A stretch of 59,948 nucleotides of DNA, from assembly GCF_000172555.1 (NCBI RefSeq), contig NZ_ABOX02000047.1, positions 1 through 59,948 of the forward strand, in the 5' to 3' direction. Positions 33,691 through 43,210 of this stretch are shown here, piece by piece. The notes beneath the pieces were generated by a model. That model was not told where the DNA came from, searched no databases, and saw only the letters and a program-made list of their open reading frames with translations. The translations under genes and the position numbers were made by a program. The DNA is from Pedosphaera parvula Ellin514 (lineage in GTDB: Bacteria; Verrucomicrobiota; Verrucomicrobiia; Limisphaerales; Pedosphaeraceae). Each line of letters opens with the position of its first letter. Position 1 is the first letter of the stretch.

Positions 33691-34800
33691 ATGAGTGATA
33701 AAAAAATCAACGTGGCCATCGTCGGCCTCGGTTTCGGAGCGGAGTTCATTCCCATTTATCAACGCCACCCCAACGCCAACATGTACGCCATCTGCCAGCG
33801 TACGCAGGAAAAACTGGATCAGGTTGGCAATCAGTACGGGATCGAAAAGCGTTACACCAGTTTCGAAGATTTGCTCAAGGACCCGAATGTCGATATGGTC
33901 CACATCAATTCTCCGATCCACATGCATGCCCCTCAGAGCATCGCAGCTTTGAAGGCGGGCAAGCATGTCGCCTGCACCGTTCCGGCAGCCACCAGCATCG
34001 AGGAATGCAAGCAGATCGTCAAAGCCGCCCAAAAGGCGAAGAAGAATTACATGATGATGGAAACCGTCGTCTATTCGCGCGAATTCCTGTTCGTCCGCGA
34101 ATTGCGCGACACCGGCAGGCTTGGCCGCATCCAGTTCATGCGCGGTTCCCATCTCCAAAACATGCAAGGCTGGCCCGGTTACTGGGAAGGTTTGCCCCCG
34201 ATGCACTACGCCACACATTGCATCAGTCCGTGTCTCGCTATCGTTAAAGGAGAGGCAGATTACGTCTCTTGCATCGGTTCTGGCCGGATTTCTGAGAATT
34301 TAATCGCCAAATACGGATCCCCGTTCTCCTTTGAATCCGCTCATTTCAAGATCCGCAACCAGGATGTCGGCTTCGAAGTCACCCGCTACCTGTTTGATGC
34401 CGCCCGTCAGTACACCGAGAGCTTTGACGTCTATGGCTCGGACACCTCCTTTGAATGGCAATTGATCGAAGGCGAAGAACCTGTTCTCCATCTCGGCGGT
34501 GAAAAAGTGGAAAAGGTGAAGGTGCCTGATTACGCGCACCTCTTGCCGGAACCGATCCGCCGCTTTACGACCAAAGGAGTTTATGACGATGAACACGCTC
34601 ACCTTTCCTTCATCCAAGGTGGCGGCCACGGAGGCTCGCATCCGCACTTGGCCAATGAATTTCTCATGAGCATCGTTGAAGGCAGGGCATCTTTCCCCGA
34701 TGTCTATCAGTCCGTGAACTGGACCTGTGCAGGAATTTGCGCGCATGAATCGGCCATGCGCGGGGGTGAAATCGTAAAGTTGCCGGACTTCCGCAGTTAA
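33691..34800 (+). CDS. Gfo/Idh/MocA family oxidoreductase-like protein lacking the EKP lysine
   Basis: A 369-residue cytoplasmic protein. The N-terminal Rossmann domain ([11 protein letters not shown], then [34 protein letters not shown]) is normal for NAD(P)-dependent sugar oxidoreductases. The conserved CEKP motif, whose Lys is needed for catalysis, reads CTVP, so Lys is Val. The C-terminal domain keeps a His-rich strand ([12 protein letters not shown]) where the family's catalytic His sits. This suggests a changed reaction, such as a dehydration, epimerisation or lyase step, or a regulator; I cannot say which. It is followed 25 bp later by an MFS permease, so it probably serves the use of an imported sugar-like compound. 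Confidence 0.85.
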   Translation: MSDKKINVAIVGLGFGAEFIPIYQRHPNANMYAICQRTQEKLDQVGNQYGIEKRYTSFEDLLKDPNVDMVHINSPIHMHAPQSIAALKAGKHVACTVPAATSIEECKQIVKAAQKAKKNYMMMETVVYSREFLFVRELRDTGRLGRIQFMRGSHLQNMQGWPGYWEGLPPMHYATHCISPCLAIVKGEADYVSCIGSGRISENLIAKYGSPFSFESAHFKIRNQDVGFEVTRYLFDAARQYTESFDVYGSDTSFEWQLIEGEEPVLHLGGEKVEKVKVPDYAHLLPEPIRRFTTKGVYDDEHAHLSFIQGGGHGGSHPHLANEFLMSIVEGRASFPDVYQSVNWTCAGICAHESAMRGGEIVKLPDFRS

Positions 34801-34825
34801 AAGAACACAAACAGAACTAACGTAT

Positions 34826-35215
34826 ATGGATAAAGCAAACGGCATCGCGCCCAACGCAAAACGTCTTCTCTTTGCCGGGTTTATGGCCATTTTGGCTGCT
34901 GGCATTGGGTTTGGCATTCGCGGGGGCATCTTCGGCGATTGGGTGAAGGCATTTAATTTCACCGGATTGCAAATCGGCCTGATCGGAGGAGCAGGCTTCA
35001 CCGGATTCTGCTTCGGCATCATTATCGGAGGCATCATCGTCGATAAAATCGGTTATGGAAAACTCGTGGCTGCAGCCTTCGCGTTCCATGTCGTCTCCGC
35101 GCTCGTGACCCTTCGGTGCCAGCAACGGCATGGCCCCCCAAACGGCGTTCGTCTATCTCTGGACAGGCACGTTTTTATTCGCGATCGCGAACGGCACATT
35201 GGAAGCCGTGGCTAA
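34826..35215 (+). CDS. MFS transporter, N-terminal part (frame-broken)
   Basis: The first three membrane segments of an MFS sugar-type permease: [23 protein letters not shown], then [25 protein letters not shown] (with the family loop DKIGYGK after it) and [17 protein letters not shown]. After this the frame leaves the family ([14 protein letters not shown]...). One extra T or C in CCTTCGG near 35116 explains it; without it the sequence reads [18 protein letters not shown] in the next entry's frame. Confidence 0.8.
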   Translation: MDKANGIAPNAKRLLFAGFMAILAAGIGFGIRGGIFGDWVKAFNFTGLQIGLIGGAGFTGFCFGIIIGGIIVDKIGYGKLVAAAFAFHVVSALVTLRCQQRHGPPNGVRLSLDRHVFIRDRERHIGSRG

Positions 35216-36473
35216 TCCACTTGTTGCCACCTTGTTTCCAAATAATCGAACCCATTATCTCAACATTCTGCATGCCTCCTGGCCGGCGGGCATGGTGCTT
35301 GGCGGCTTCGTCCACACTGCGCTTGGCAGTCAAAGCTGGAAGTTGCAGTTAGGCTGCTTCCTGATTCCTGCAGCCATCTATGGAGTTCTTTTCCTCGGTC
35401 AGAAGTTTCCAAAATCGGAAGCCTCGGCCAAGGGTCTTAAATTGGGCGAAATGCTCCGTGATGTCGGCATTTTGGGTGCCGCCGTGGTCGGTTTGTTTAT
35501 TTTCCTCTTCTTCAAAGATGGTCTTGGACCGCTTCTGGCTGGTTTCACCGGCAACGAAACTTTCTTCGGCGGCCAAACCTGGTTCTATATTTCAGCTGCG
35601 GTTGGCGGCGCAATCCTCCTAATGTTCGGTGGAGCGAGTCGCTGGACATTGGGTGCTCCATTATTGTTTGTGCTCTTCATCACACATGTTCTGGTTGGCG
35701 CGGTCGAGTTGGGAACAGATGGCTGGATTCAAAATATTGAAGACGCGATTCTCGCTCCGGGCGATGGCACCAAACTGTTCATCTTCACCTCAGCGCTCAT
35801 GTTCGGCCTCCGATTCTGTGGACATTTTATCGAGCACAAGCTCGGTCTAAAACCAGTTGGTATTTTGGTTGTTTGCGCCATCCTTGCCTGCATTGGCTTG
35901 AACATGGTCAGCAATGTCACCAGCTTCGCTGGAGCCCTGCTGGCTCTCACAGTCTATGCTCTCGGCAAGACTTTCTTCTGGCCTACGATGCTCGCAGTCA
36001 CTTCAGATCGATTCCCGCGTTGCGGCGCAGTCGCGATTTCGATCATGGGTGGCTTGGGCATGATGTCAGCAGGTTTGGTGGGTTCTCCAGGGCTCGGTTA
36101 TGCCAAGGACCGTTTCTCCGGTGAAACGCTGCAACATGCAAATCCTGCCATTTATGCCGAATACAAGGCTCCCACCCCCAGCAAGTGGCTTATCTTTAGT
36201 GAAGTTCACGGCATTGATGGCCAAAAGTTGGAAGCAGTTAATGCTATACCGGCTGACAAACGTACCCCCGATCAACAGACGGTGGTGAGCGCCTACATCT
36301 CGGGTAACCGGGAAACCTTGAAGGTGGACTCTATTATACCCGCGACCATGGCAGGCATTTATCTGCTGCTGCTGATCTATTTCAAAACCCAAGGCGGTTA
36401 TAAGGTCGTTCACATTGCCAGTGAAGGGGACTCCGCGAAAGATGCTCCACGTAAGGAACCTCAAACTGCATAA
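35130..36473 (+). CDS. MFS transporter, main part
   Basis: From [17 protein letters not shown] the remaining nine or so membrane segments of an MFS permease follow (e.g. [68 protein letters not shown]). The conserved EAVANPLVA and [12 protein letters not shown] resemble fucose/nucleoside permease relatives. A hydrophilic loop (about 36150-36320) separates the last segments. Together with the preceding fragment it makes about 548 residues. It imports the substrate handled by the oxidoreductase encoded 25 bp upstream; a perfect terminator follows. The true start is 34826. Confidence 0.85.
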   Translation: MAPQTAFVYLWTGTFLFAIANGTLEAVANPLVATLFPNNRTHYLNILHASWPAGMVLGGFVHTALGSQSWKLQLGCFLIPAAIYGVLFLGQKFPKSEASAKGLKLGEMLRDVGILGAAVVGLFIFLFFKDGLGPLLAGFTGNETFFGGQTWFYISAAVGGAILLMFGGASRWTLGAPLLFVLFITHVLVGAVELGTDGWIQNIEDAILAPGDGTKLFIFTSALMFGLRFCGHFIEHKLGLKPVGILVVCAILACIGLNMVSNVTSFAGALLALTVYALGKTFFWPTMLAVTSDRFPRCGAVAISIMGGLGMMSAGLVGSPGLGYAKDRFSGETLQHANPAIYAEYKAPTPSKWLIFSEVHGIDGQKLEAVNAIPADKRTPDQQTVVSAYISGNRETLKVDSIIPATMAGIYLLLLIYFKTQGGYKVVHIASEGDSAKDAPRKEPQTA

Positions 36474-36496
36474 GCAGCCGGATCACTGATTCTGAT

Positions 36497-36524
36497 GGGC
36501 GGCCAGCAATGGCCGCCCTTTTTT
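36497..36524 (+). terminator. Rho-independent terminator
   Basis: GGGCGGCC (36497-36504), loop AGCAAT, GGCCGCCC (36511-36518), then six T. A perfect 8-bp GC-rich stem closes the oxidoreductase-permease operon. Confidence 0.9.
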
Positions 36525-36550
36525 ATTTCCCTGAAATATCAGTGCTCAAC

Positions 36551-37132
36551 TCAGGATTGATAAAACCGTTGCGATTCCGTCTGGAATATCTTGTTGCCAC
36601 TGAGTGCCGCTGCTATCGAGACACCCTGGTTTAGGCAAATTTGAATCGCACGATCATCGTAGAATCGGATCAATCTGAAATCCTTCTGATTCGTAACCTC
36701 CATGTGCCCCAAACCATGCTTCACCGCCCAGGCTTGGATGATTGGAATATTGGCAGCTTCACACGCACGCGCTGAAAATATCTTCACCGTCACGCCTGCT
36801 GCCTTCAGGCTATGGATCATCTCAATCATGGCCATCACCGGTTCGCCAATAGGATAAGGCGGCTCGAAATGTCCCGGATTATCGGTGCGTGACAACGTGC
36901 CATCCAGGTCCACGCCCACCCAGTCTTCGTTCGGCACAAAGGTTGGCTGGTCATTAACATCAAATTCCACCCAGACTCCCTGGCGGCCGTTGGGTCCTGG
37001 TCCGCTCTTAATTTTTAAAGGTCCCATAATTGTTTGCGCAAGAAATTCATTCCACTGGTTTGGCGTGCAAAGGGATTTCGTTATTGACGCATCTCTGGAG
37101 AGAACTGAATCATAATCCGCGTTGATTGACAC
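36551..37132 (-). CDS. HAD-like phosphatase-type protein
   Basis: A 193-residue protein. From about residue 70 it has HAD motif I VGVDLDGTLS (Asp nucleophile and DxD), motif II KIFSARAC (Ser) and motif IV RFYDDRA (acidic pair); the cap is minimal. The N-terminal 70 residues (SLCTPNQWNEFLAQ, GVWVEFDVNDQP) are outside the fold. Similar short HADs act as phosphatases on small molecules or nucleic-acid ends; the substrate here is unknown. It starts at GTG 37132 or at a later Met (MGPLKIK), and its start region overlaps that of the divergent glycosyltransferase gene by some 10 bp. Confidence 0.7.
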   Translation of the reverse strand: MSINADYDSVLSRDASITKSLCTPNQWNEFLAQTIMGPLKIKSGPGPNGRQGVWVEFDVNDQPTFVPNEDWVGVDLDGTLSRTDNPGHFEPPYPIGEPVMAMIEMIHSLKAAGVTVKIFSARACEAANIPIIQAWAVKHGLGHMEVTNQKDFRLIRFYDDRAIQICLNQGVSIAAALSGNKIFQTESQRFYQS

Positions 37133-38756
37133 TGTAAAAACGAAATCCGTGAAGGTGCCTGCCTCGCGTTCTTTATCACCCTTGTGGATCTATGGACTGT
37201 TGATTCTGATATTGCTGGTTACAGCAGCCATTCGTTTCCGCTTGCGCGAACTGCCCTTGGAACGGGATGAAGGGGAATACGCCTACGCCGGGCAACTCAT
37301 GCTCCAGGGCATTCCACCCTATCAACTCGCCTACAACATGAAGTTTCCGGGAACCTACGCTGCCTATGCTCTGCTTATGGCCCTGTTCGGGCAGACCCCA
37401 ACCGGGATCCATCTCGGACTTTTGATTGTTAATGCTGGAGCCATTTTGCTGGTTTATTTTTTAACCGCACGGCTATCGGATAAAAGAGCGGGACTCATTG
37501 CAGCAGCCCTTTATGCCTATCTTTCACTCAGCGCGGAAGTCCTGGGTCCAGTGGCTCACGCGACTCATTTTGTCATTCTCCCTGCACTGGGAGGTTTGCT
37601 GCTGCTCCTGCATGGCATTAATCGCCGATCCAGTCTGAGCCTCTTTGCGAGCGGAGTGCTACTGGGGTTTTCCGTGCTCATGAAACAACACGGTGCATTT
37701 TTTATTTTGTTTGCGGGAAGTTACTTGATCTATCGCAACGCACGTCCACTCAAATTGAGGCAGCTTGGCGTGCAGGCAACAATGCTTGCTCTGGGAATAG
37801 CCACTCCACTGGCACTTACGGTGCTTCTGCTTTGGAAAGCGGGCGTTCTGGACAAATTCTGGTTTTGGACGATCAAATATGCGCGCGAGTATGCGACTGA
37901 ATACCCCGGGAATTTGGAGGTGTTTAAGAACCTGGCGGGCAGCACTCCTCACGTGCTATACCCACTGGCATGGGCTGCAGTGCTGGGTCTGGTGATTCTT
38001 TGGCGCAAAGCGGATCGCACGGTGGCGATATTCTCCACCGGATTTTTTGTTTGTTCTGTCCTCACGATTTTTCCAAATTTCAATTTCCGCCCCCATTACT
38101 ATGTTCTTTTATTACCGGCAGTCGCCATGCTGACCGGGGTATTGGTCATCTCCGCCCGGGAATATCTCCTGCGCGCGCAGAGCAGAATTCCCGCTGCCCT
38201 GCCAGTCGCTCTGCTTTTAATTTTCCTCGCCGGACGCCTTTTCCATGAACGCGCGCTCTTCTTTCAATCCTCACCTGCTCAAGCCTGCCGATTGCTTTAT
38301 CCACGCAGCGCCTTTCCGGAATCCGTACAGATCGCCCAGTATTTGAAAGCCCATTCCCCCGACAATGCGCGCATTGCAGTCCTGGGTTCGGAACCGCAAA
38401 TTTATTTCTATTCACAGCGACACTCCGCCACGGGATACATCTATACCTACGCCCTGATGGAACTACAGCCCTATGCTTTGCAAATGCAGCGGGAACTGAT
38501 CAGTGAAATCGAAACCACCCAACCGGATTATATAGTGTCCGTGGAGGACGGAGATTCCTGGATCGTGCGCCAGACCTCCGAGCCGCTCATCTTCAACTGG
38601 TCAGCAAAGTATTTGCAAACCCATTACAATAAAGTCGGCCTCCTTGAGATTCTTCCGGATGGCCAATCCAGTTTGCGTTGGGGTGATGACATCAAAACCA
38701 GCCGGAAGGTCATGGATGTTTACCTGAACATATTTAAGCGAAAAGATTCGAACTAA
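37122..38756 (+). CDS. GT39-type membrane glycosyltransferase (PMT/ArnT-like)
   Basis: A 544-residue protein with about 11 membrane segments. The first loop has the acidic motif RELPLERDEGEYAYAG, the catalytic feature of ArnT/PMT-like glycosyltransferases, followed by GIPPYQLAYNMKFPGTYAAYALLM. A C-terminal soluble part (about 385-540; ARIAVLGSEPQIYFYSQRHSA) lies outside the membrane. It should use a polyprenyl-phosphate sugar and an acceptor in the periplasm; neither is known. It starts at TTG 37122 or GTG 37149, and no ATG is available. It may belong with the surface-glycan genes to the right, though DnaE intervenes. Confidence 0.8.
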   Translation: MIDTVKTKSVKVPASRSLSPLWIYGLLILILLVTAAIRFRLRELPLERDEGEYAYAGQLMLQGIPPYQLAYNMKFPGTYAAYALLMALFGQTPTGIHLGLLIVNAGAILLVYFLTARLSDKRAGLIAAALYAYLSLSAEVLGPVAHATHFVILPALGGLLLLLHGINRRSSLSLFASGVLLGFSVLMKQHGAFFILFAGSYLIYRNARPLKLRQLGVQATMLALGIATPLALTVLLLWKAGVLDKFWFWTIKYAREYATEYPGNLEVFKNLAGSTPHVLYPLAWAAVLGLVILWRKADRTVAIFSTGFFVCSVLTIFPNFNFRPHYYVLLLPAVAMLTGVLVISAREYLLRAQSRIPAALPVALLLIFLAGRLFHERALFFQSSPAQACRLLYPRSAFPESVQIAQYLKAHSPDNARIAVLGSEPQIYFYSQRHSATGYIYTYALMELQPYALQMQRELISEIETTQPDYIVSVEDGDSWIVRQTSEPLIFNWSAKYLQTHYNKVGLLEILPDGQSSLRWGDDIKTSRKVMDVYLNIFKRKDSN

Positions 38757-38800
38757 CCGCGCCCTCGTGTCCGACACAAAACATCAGCCAAGCTAAGAAA

Positions 38801-41800
38801 TTATTCGTCGCCGTTATCCGAACCGCCCTTCTTCTCCCAGCGACGCTGAGTGCGTTCAGGCAGGGAAGTATCCACTTTTACAAAATAGGTTTGATCGCCG
38901 AATTGCTCAGCAGCCGCTTTTTCGAGTTTCAACGAAGGCGTCACAGAATACTTCTCATGCGTCTCGATATAAACGTATTCGCCGGTTGCCTGACGGAAAC
39001 GCAAAAATAACGGGCATCGTCCCGGATGCGCCGTGGCCAGTTCGAAGAGTGATTGAATCTTATTCTCATCCAGATGGGCGGCATCGAGGCGGAAAAATAC
39101 CTGCTTGGTGTATTTCCTTGGCGCATCTTCCAGCAACATGATTTCCTGTGGAAAAATTTTCGGCTTATCTTCTCCCGCACTCACTTCGCCGATCACGAGC
39201 AGCGCATTGTTCACCACAAACAGGTGTCGATACTTGTCGTAATTCTCGTTCATGCAAAGGAGTTGAACCGTGCCGTCCAAATCCTCCAGCGTCACCATGG
39301 CATAAGGCTTGTTGCTCTTTTTGGAAACCCCTTGCTGCACCACCGACACCAAACCACCGATGCGGGTCAGTGCCCGATTCTCCAACTTGGGCAGTTCGGC
39401 GATCTTCGTCAGCGCATACTTTTCGAGTAGTGGAACATAGGGATTGATCGGATGACCGGTGACATAGAATCCAAGCAGTTCCTTCTCCGCCTGCAACAAC
39501 TCGTGCTCGGGCCATTCAGGCAGCTTGGCGACCACTTCCGGCTTGTCCTCCCGGTTTTCTTCCAGCATGTCGAACATGGAACTCTGCCCACGTTGACGAT
39601 CTTGAATGATGCCTGCGGCACGGGTCAACGCCTTGTCGATATGCGCGTACATGGTCGACCGGGTTTCCTTAAATGCATCGCACGCACCGGACTTGATTAG
39701 CGCTTCCAGCACCTTGCGATTGACGGTGCGAATATCCACGCGCTGGCACATATCTCCCAGCGAAGTAAATTCCCCACCCGCTTTGCGCGCATCCAGAATG
39801 CTTTGCACCGCAATTTCACCAACGCCTTTGATCGCCGCCAAACCGAACCGAATCACCTCGCCATTCCGCGCCGGCGCGAACGCCACCTGGCTTTCGTTGA
39901 CATCGGGCGGCAGCACTTCAATACCCATCGAACGCGCTTCCGCGATGAACTCAGTCAACTTGCTCGTGTCCGCCATGTCGTTCGTCATCATGGCGCTGAG
40001 GAATTCCACCGGGTAATTCGCCTTCAGATAAGCGGTCTGATAGGCCACGATGGCATAAGCAGCGGCGTGCGATTTGTTGAAACCGTAACCGGCAAATTTT
40101 TCAAGCAAATCGAAGATCTGGTTTGCCTTGGCCGCCGGAATTTTATTAATGCTGGCGGCACCTTTCACGAAGGTCTCGCGCTGCTTCTGCATTTCCTCGA
40201 CCTTTTTCTTGCCCATCGCGCGACGCAGCAAATCGGCGCCGCCGAGCGTGTAACCGGCGAGATACTGAGCCGCCTGCATCACCTGCTCCTGGTAAACCAT
40301 GATCCCGTACGTCTCACTGCAAATTTTTTCGAGCAGCGGATGCTCATATTCAATCTTCACCTCGCCATGACGGCGCTTGATGAATTCCGGAATCAGGTCC
40401 ATCGGACCGGGGCGATAAAGCGCCACCAACGCCGTGATGTGCTCGACCGAACCAATCTGGAACTTGCGACACAAATCGCGCATGCCACCAGATTCCAACT
40501 GGAACACACCCAACGTCCGCGCGTTGTTCAGCAGGTCGTAAGTCTTCTTGTCATCGAGCGGCAGGTTGTCGATGGGAACATCAACGCCCTTGGTCGCTTT
40601 GATCATCTCGCAGGTATTGCGAATGACCGTCAGCGTCTTCAACCCGAGAAAGTCCATCTTCAGCAGGCCGAGTTCGCCCACTGGATTCATCGCGTACTGC
40701 GTGACCAATGTACCCTCTTCGTCCTGCTTCAGCGGCAGCAGGTTCACCAATGGCTGGTCGCCGATGACCACGCCGGCCGCATGCACGGAAGAATTGCGCG
40801 TGATGTCTTCCAGGGCAAAAGCCGTATCAATCAATTCGCGCGTCACCTCTTCAGTATCGTAAGCGGCCTTGAGATCCGGCGATTGCTTCAACGCCTTGTG
40901 CAAGTCCATCTTCAGTTCGTTGGGAATCATCTTGGCGAGACGATCGCAATCGCCATAGCCAAGTCCCATCACACGACCCACGTCACGCAGCACCGACTTC
41001 GCGCCCATCGTGCCGAACGTCACGATTTGCGCCACGGACGAATTACCATACTTCTTACGCACGTACTCGATCACGTCCGCACGGCGGTCATCAGCAAAAT
41101 CGATGTCGATGTCAGGCGGATTAACACGTTCAGGATTGAGGAATCGTTCGAAGAGCAGTGCATAGCGGATCGGATCGACGTTCGCGATTTCCAACAAATA
41201 GGTGACGAGCGAACCGGCAGCGGAACCACGAGCCACGCAGGAAATACCTTGTTCACGTCCGTACCGCACGAAATCACCGACAATCAAAAAGTAACTGATG
41301 AACCCGGTCTTCTCGATGACCTTCAATTCCATCTGCAAACGATCAATCACTGCCTTCACCGCTTCCTTGACCGCAGGATCTTCCAGATTGGTTATGGGTT
41401 CGTCCACATGATGGCCGTTTCCATTACCTTGAACTTTAGCGTCAGGACTTTGGACTTTATAGGTCGGCAGGCGACGCGCATCGTCAATGCCTTCCACGAT
41501 GAATTCCTGGCCTTCCGCCCGCACATGCATTGTGTAACGGCGATGCAAACCTTCAGCCAGCAGCTTGCGTAAATATCCCTCGCGAGTATAAGCCTCGGGT
41601 GGATCGAACACGGGATAATGCAACTTGCCAAATTCAACTTCCAGGTTGCACTTCTCAGCCACTTCGAGCGTGTTTTGCACTGCCTCGGGGATCTCGGCAA
41701 AACGCGCCTTCATTTCCTCGGCGGAGCGCAGATAGAACTGCTCCTCCACATATTTCATGCGCTTGGTGTCAGCCAACTGGGTTTGCGTGCCGATACAAAT

Positions 41801-42475
41801 CAAACAGTCGTGCGCATGCGAATGCCCTTTTTCGATGTAATGAACATCGTTGGAAGCGACGAGCTTCAGCCCAAATTCCTTGGCCCATGGAATCAGATGT
41901 TTATTGACCTTCGCCTGTTCGGGGATGCCGTGGTTTTGCAGTTCGAGATAAAAGTTTTCCGCCCCAAGTGTTTGCTTGAACCAATCAATGCCATCACGCG
42001 CCTTCTGAAGATTGTCCTTCATGATGGCTTCCGGAATTTCACTCGCCAAACAACCGGACAACGCAATCAAGCCTTCCTTGTTCGCGGCGAGGATTTCCTT
42101 ATCAATACGCGGCTTGTAGTAATAACCTTCGAGATGCGCGGCGGTGACCAACTTGATCAGGTTCTTGTAACCGATCTCATCCTTCGCCAGCAGAACCAGG
42201 TGGTTATAAACATCGCGACCACCGTTGGCGCTTTTCTTTTCAGTGCGACTATGGGGAGCGACATAAACTTCGCAACCGATGATCGGCTTGATGCCCTTGT
42301 CACGCGCGGCTTTGTAGAAATCGATGGCACCAAAGAGAACCCCGTGATCGGTGATGGCCAGGGAAGGAAATTTCAACTCATGCGCCTTGTCCATCAACCG
42401 GTCAAGCCGGCAGGCACCATCGAGCAGCGAATACTCGGTGTGCAGATGTAAATGGACAAAGTCAGCGTGCGACAT
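38801..42475 (-). CDS. dnaE: DNA polymerase III subunit alpha
   Basis: A 1224-residue replicative polymerase. The PHP domain is at the start (HLHLHTEYSLLDGA, ITDHGVLFGAIDFYKAA). The catalytic core shows GSAAGSLVTYLLEI and PPDIDIDFADDRR (about 447-460, catalytic Asp) and GYGFNKSHAAAYA (about 800). A helix-hairpin-helix and the OB fold (about 1030-1080, IGGLVSVVQQGVSKK, VTLEDLDGTVQLL) complete it. It is slightly longer than the E. coli enzyme (1160), partly through a hydrophilic insertion near 325-365 that includes GNGNGHHVDEP. The start at ATG 42475 has no clear ribosome site. Housekeeping; apparently transcribed alone. Confidence 0.97.
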   Translation of the reverse strand: MSHADFVHLHLHTEYSLLDGACRLDRLMDKAHELKFPSLAITDHGVLFGAIDFYKAARDKGIKPIIGCEVYVAPHSRTEKKSANGGRDVYNHLVLLAKDEIGYKNLIKLVTAAHLEGYYYKPRIDKEILAANKEGLIALSGCLASEIPEAIMKDNLQKARDGIDWFKQTLGAENFYLELQNHGIPEQAKVNKHLIPWAKEFGLKLVASNDVHYIEKGHSHAHDCLICIGTQTQLADTKRMKYVEEQFYLRSAEEMKARFAEIPEAVQNTLEVAEKCNLEVEFGKLHYPVFDPPEAYTREGYLRKLLAEGLHRRYTMHVRAEGQEFIVEGIDDARRLPTYKVQSPDAKVQGNGNGHHVDEPITNLEDPAVKEAVKAVIDRLQMELKVIEKTGFISYFLIVGDFVRYGREQGISCVARGSAAGSLVTYLLEIANVDPIRYALLFERFLNPERVNPPDIDIDFADDRRADVIEYVRKKYGNSSVAQIVTFGTMGAKSVLRDVGRVMGLGYGDCDRLAKMIPNELKMDLHKALKQSPDLKAAYDTEEVTRELIDTAFALEDITRNSSVHAAGVVIGDQPLVNLLPLKQDEEGTLVTQYAMNPVGELGLLKMDFLGLKTLTVIRNTCEMIKATKGVDVPIDNLPLDDKKTYDLLNNARTLGVFQLESGGMRDLCRKFQIGSVEHITALVALYRPGPMDLIPEFIKRRHGEVKIEYEHPLLEKICSETYGIMVYQEQVMQAAQYLAGYTLGGADLLRRAMGKKKVEEMQKQRETFVKGAASINKIPAAKANQIFDLLEKFAGYGFNKSHAAAYAIVAYQTAYLKANYPVEFLSAMMTNDMADTSKLTEFIAEARSMGIEVLPPDVNESQVAFAPARNGEVIRFGLAAIKGVGEIAVQSILDARKAGGEFTSLGDMCQRVDIRTVNRKVLEALIKSGACDAFKETRSTMYAHIDKALTRAAGIIQDRQRGQSSMFDMLEENREDKPEVVAKLPEWPEHELLQAEKELLGFYVTGHPINPYVPLLEKYALTKIAELPKLENRALTRIGGLVSVVQQGVSKKSNKPYAMVTLEDLDGTVQLLCMNENYDKYRHLFVVNNALLVIGEVSAGEDKPKIFPQEIMLLEDAPRKYTKQVFFRLDAAHLDENKIQSLFELATAHPGRCPLFLRFRQATGEYVYIETHEKYSVTPSLKLEKAAAEQFGDQTYFVKVDTSLPERTQRRWEKKGGSDNGDE

Positions 42476-42621
42476 GTGCTTAGTTTAATGTCCGTGGTCA
42501 GTGTCGCGCAAGACTTGGCGGGGAAAAGATATTCGCATTTTAAACGGCTGATTGTGAGTAACTAATCGAGTGATTTAAGAAGAGTGATAAAGTCACTGCA
42601 AAGTTGGCCGCAGCAGGATAC

Positions 42622-43188
42622 TTATTTCCTGGCAGGAGCCTTATTAACAGCCCGGATTACATCAAGTTCTTCGGTTTGAAAGCCATCATCTGGAAGCAAA
42701 CTTAAAATGAAAGATGTTTTGCCTTCCACGTAGTCGTCTATCGAATCGGCAAACTTAAGGGCGAGACTCTTTTTGGGTTCTCCGTATTGAGAACGGGCCT
42801 TTGCATCCTGTCGCAAACGATCACGCAGCAGGAGATGGTTCTTGAGGGCGGTACAACCTTGCAAACACACATATAAATTATGTTTGATGGCGCCCTCGGG
42901 AGCACGGAAGGCGTCCCGTCCCTCAATTCCCAGGGAGCCACGATGCTCATAGCCTAGCTTCCGAAGTCGCTCGATAACTGGAGCCAGTTGTTGATGGGAT
43001 GAAATGACGATGTCGATATCAATGATAGGCTTCGCAGGTAACCCCACCACCGACGTGCTCCCGACATGCTCAATGGACAACGCGACATCAGAGACCGCAC
43101 CCCAAATTCTCCTCTTTAATTCCTCAAAATGATTGGCCCATTCCGGATTGTAGTCCTCAACAATAATTTTCTGGGATGCATTGGACAT
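42622..43188 (-). CDS. GrpB family protein (nucleotidyltransferase-like fold)
   Basis: A 188-residue protein of the GrpB/UPF0157 family: IVEDYNPEWANHFEELK at the start, then IEHVGSTSVVGLPAKPIIDIDIVI (GS motif plus DxD) and LGYEHRGSLGIEGRDAF. The DxD suggests an active nucleotidyltransferase fold, but the family's reaction is not settled. It lies 22 bp downstream of the epimerase gene on the same strand and may be co-transcribed with it, without an obvious functional link. Confidence 0.85.
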   Translation of the reverse strand: MSNASQKIIVEDYNPEWANHFEELKRRIWGAVSDVALSIEHVGSTSVVGLPAKPIIDIDIVISSHQQLAPVIERLRKLGYEHRGSLGIEGRDAFRAPEGAIKHNLYVCLQGCTALKNHLLLRDRLRQDAKARSQYGEPKKSLALKFADSIDDYVEGKTSFILSLLPDDGFQTEELDVIRAVNKAPARK

Positions 43189-43210
43189 AAATCAGAGTCA
43201 GCAGTGAAAA

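Noticed and set aside
39803-41572. 589-residue plus-strand reading frame
   Set aside because: Antisense to dnaE. Histidine- and arginine-rich composition is the usual complement of a well-coded gene; no known domain.
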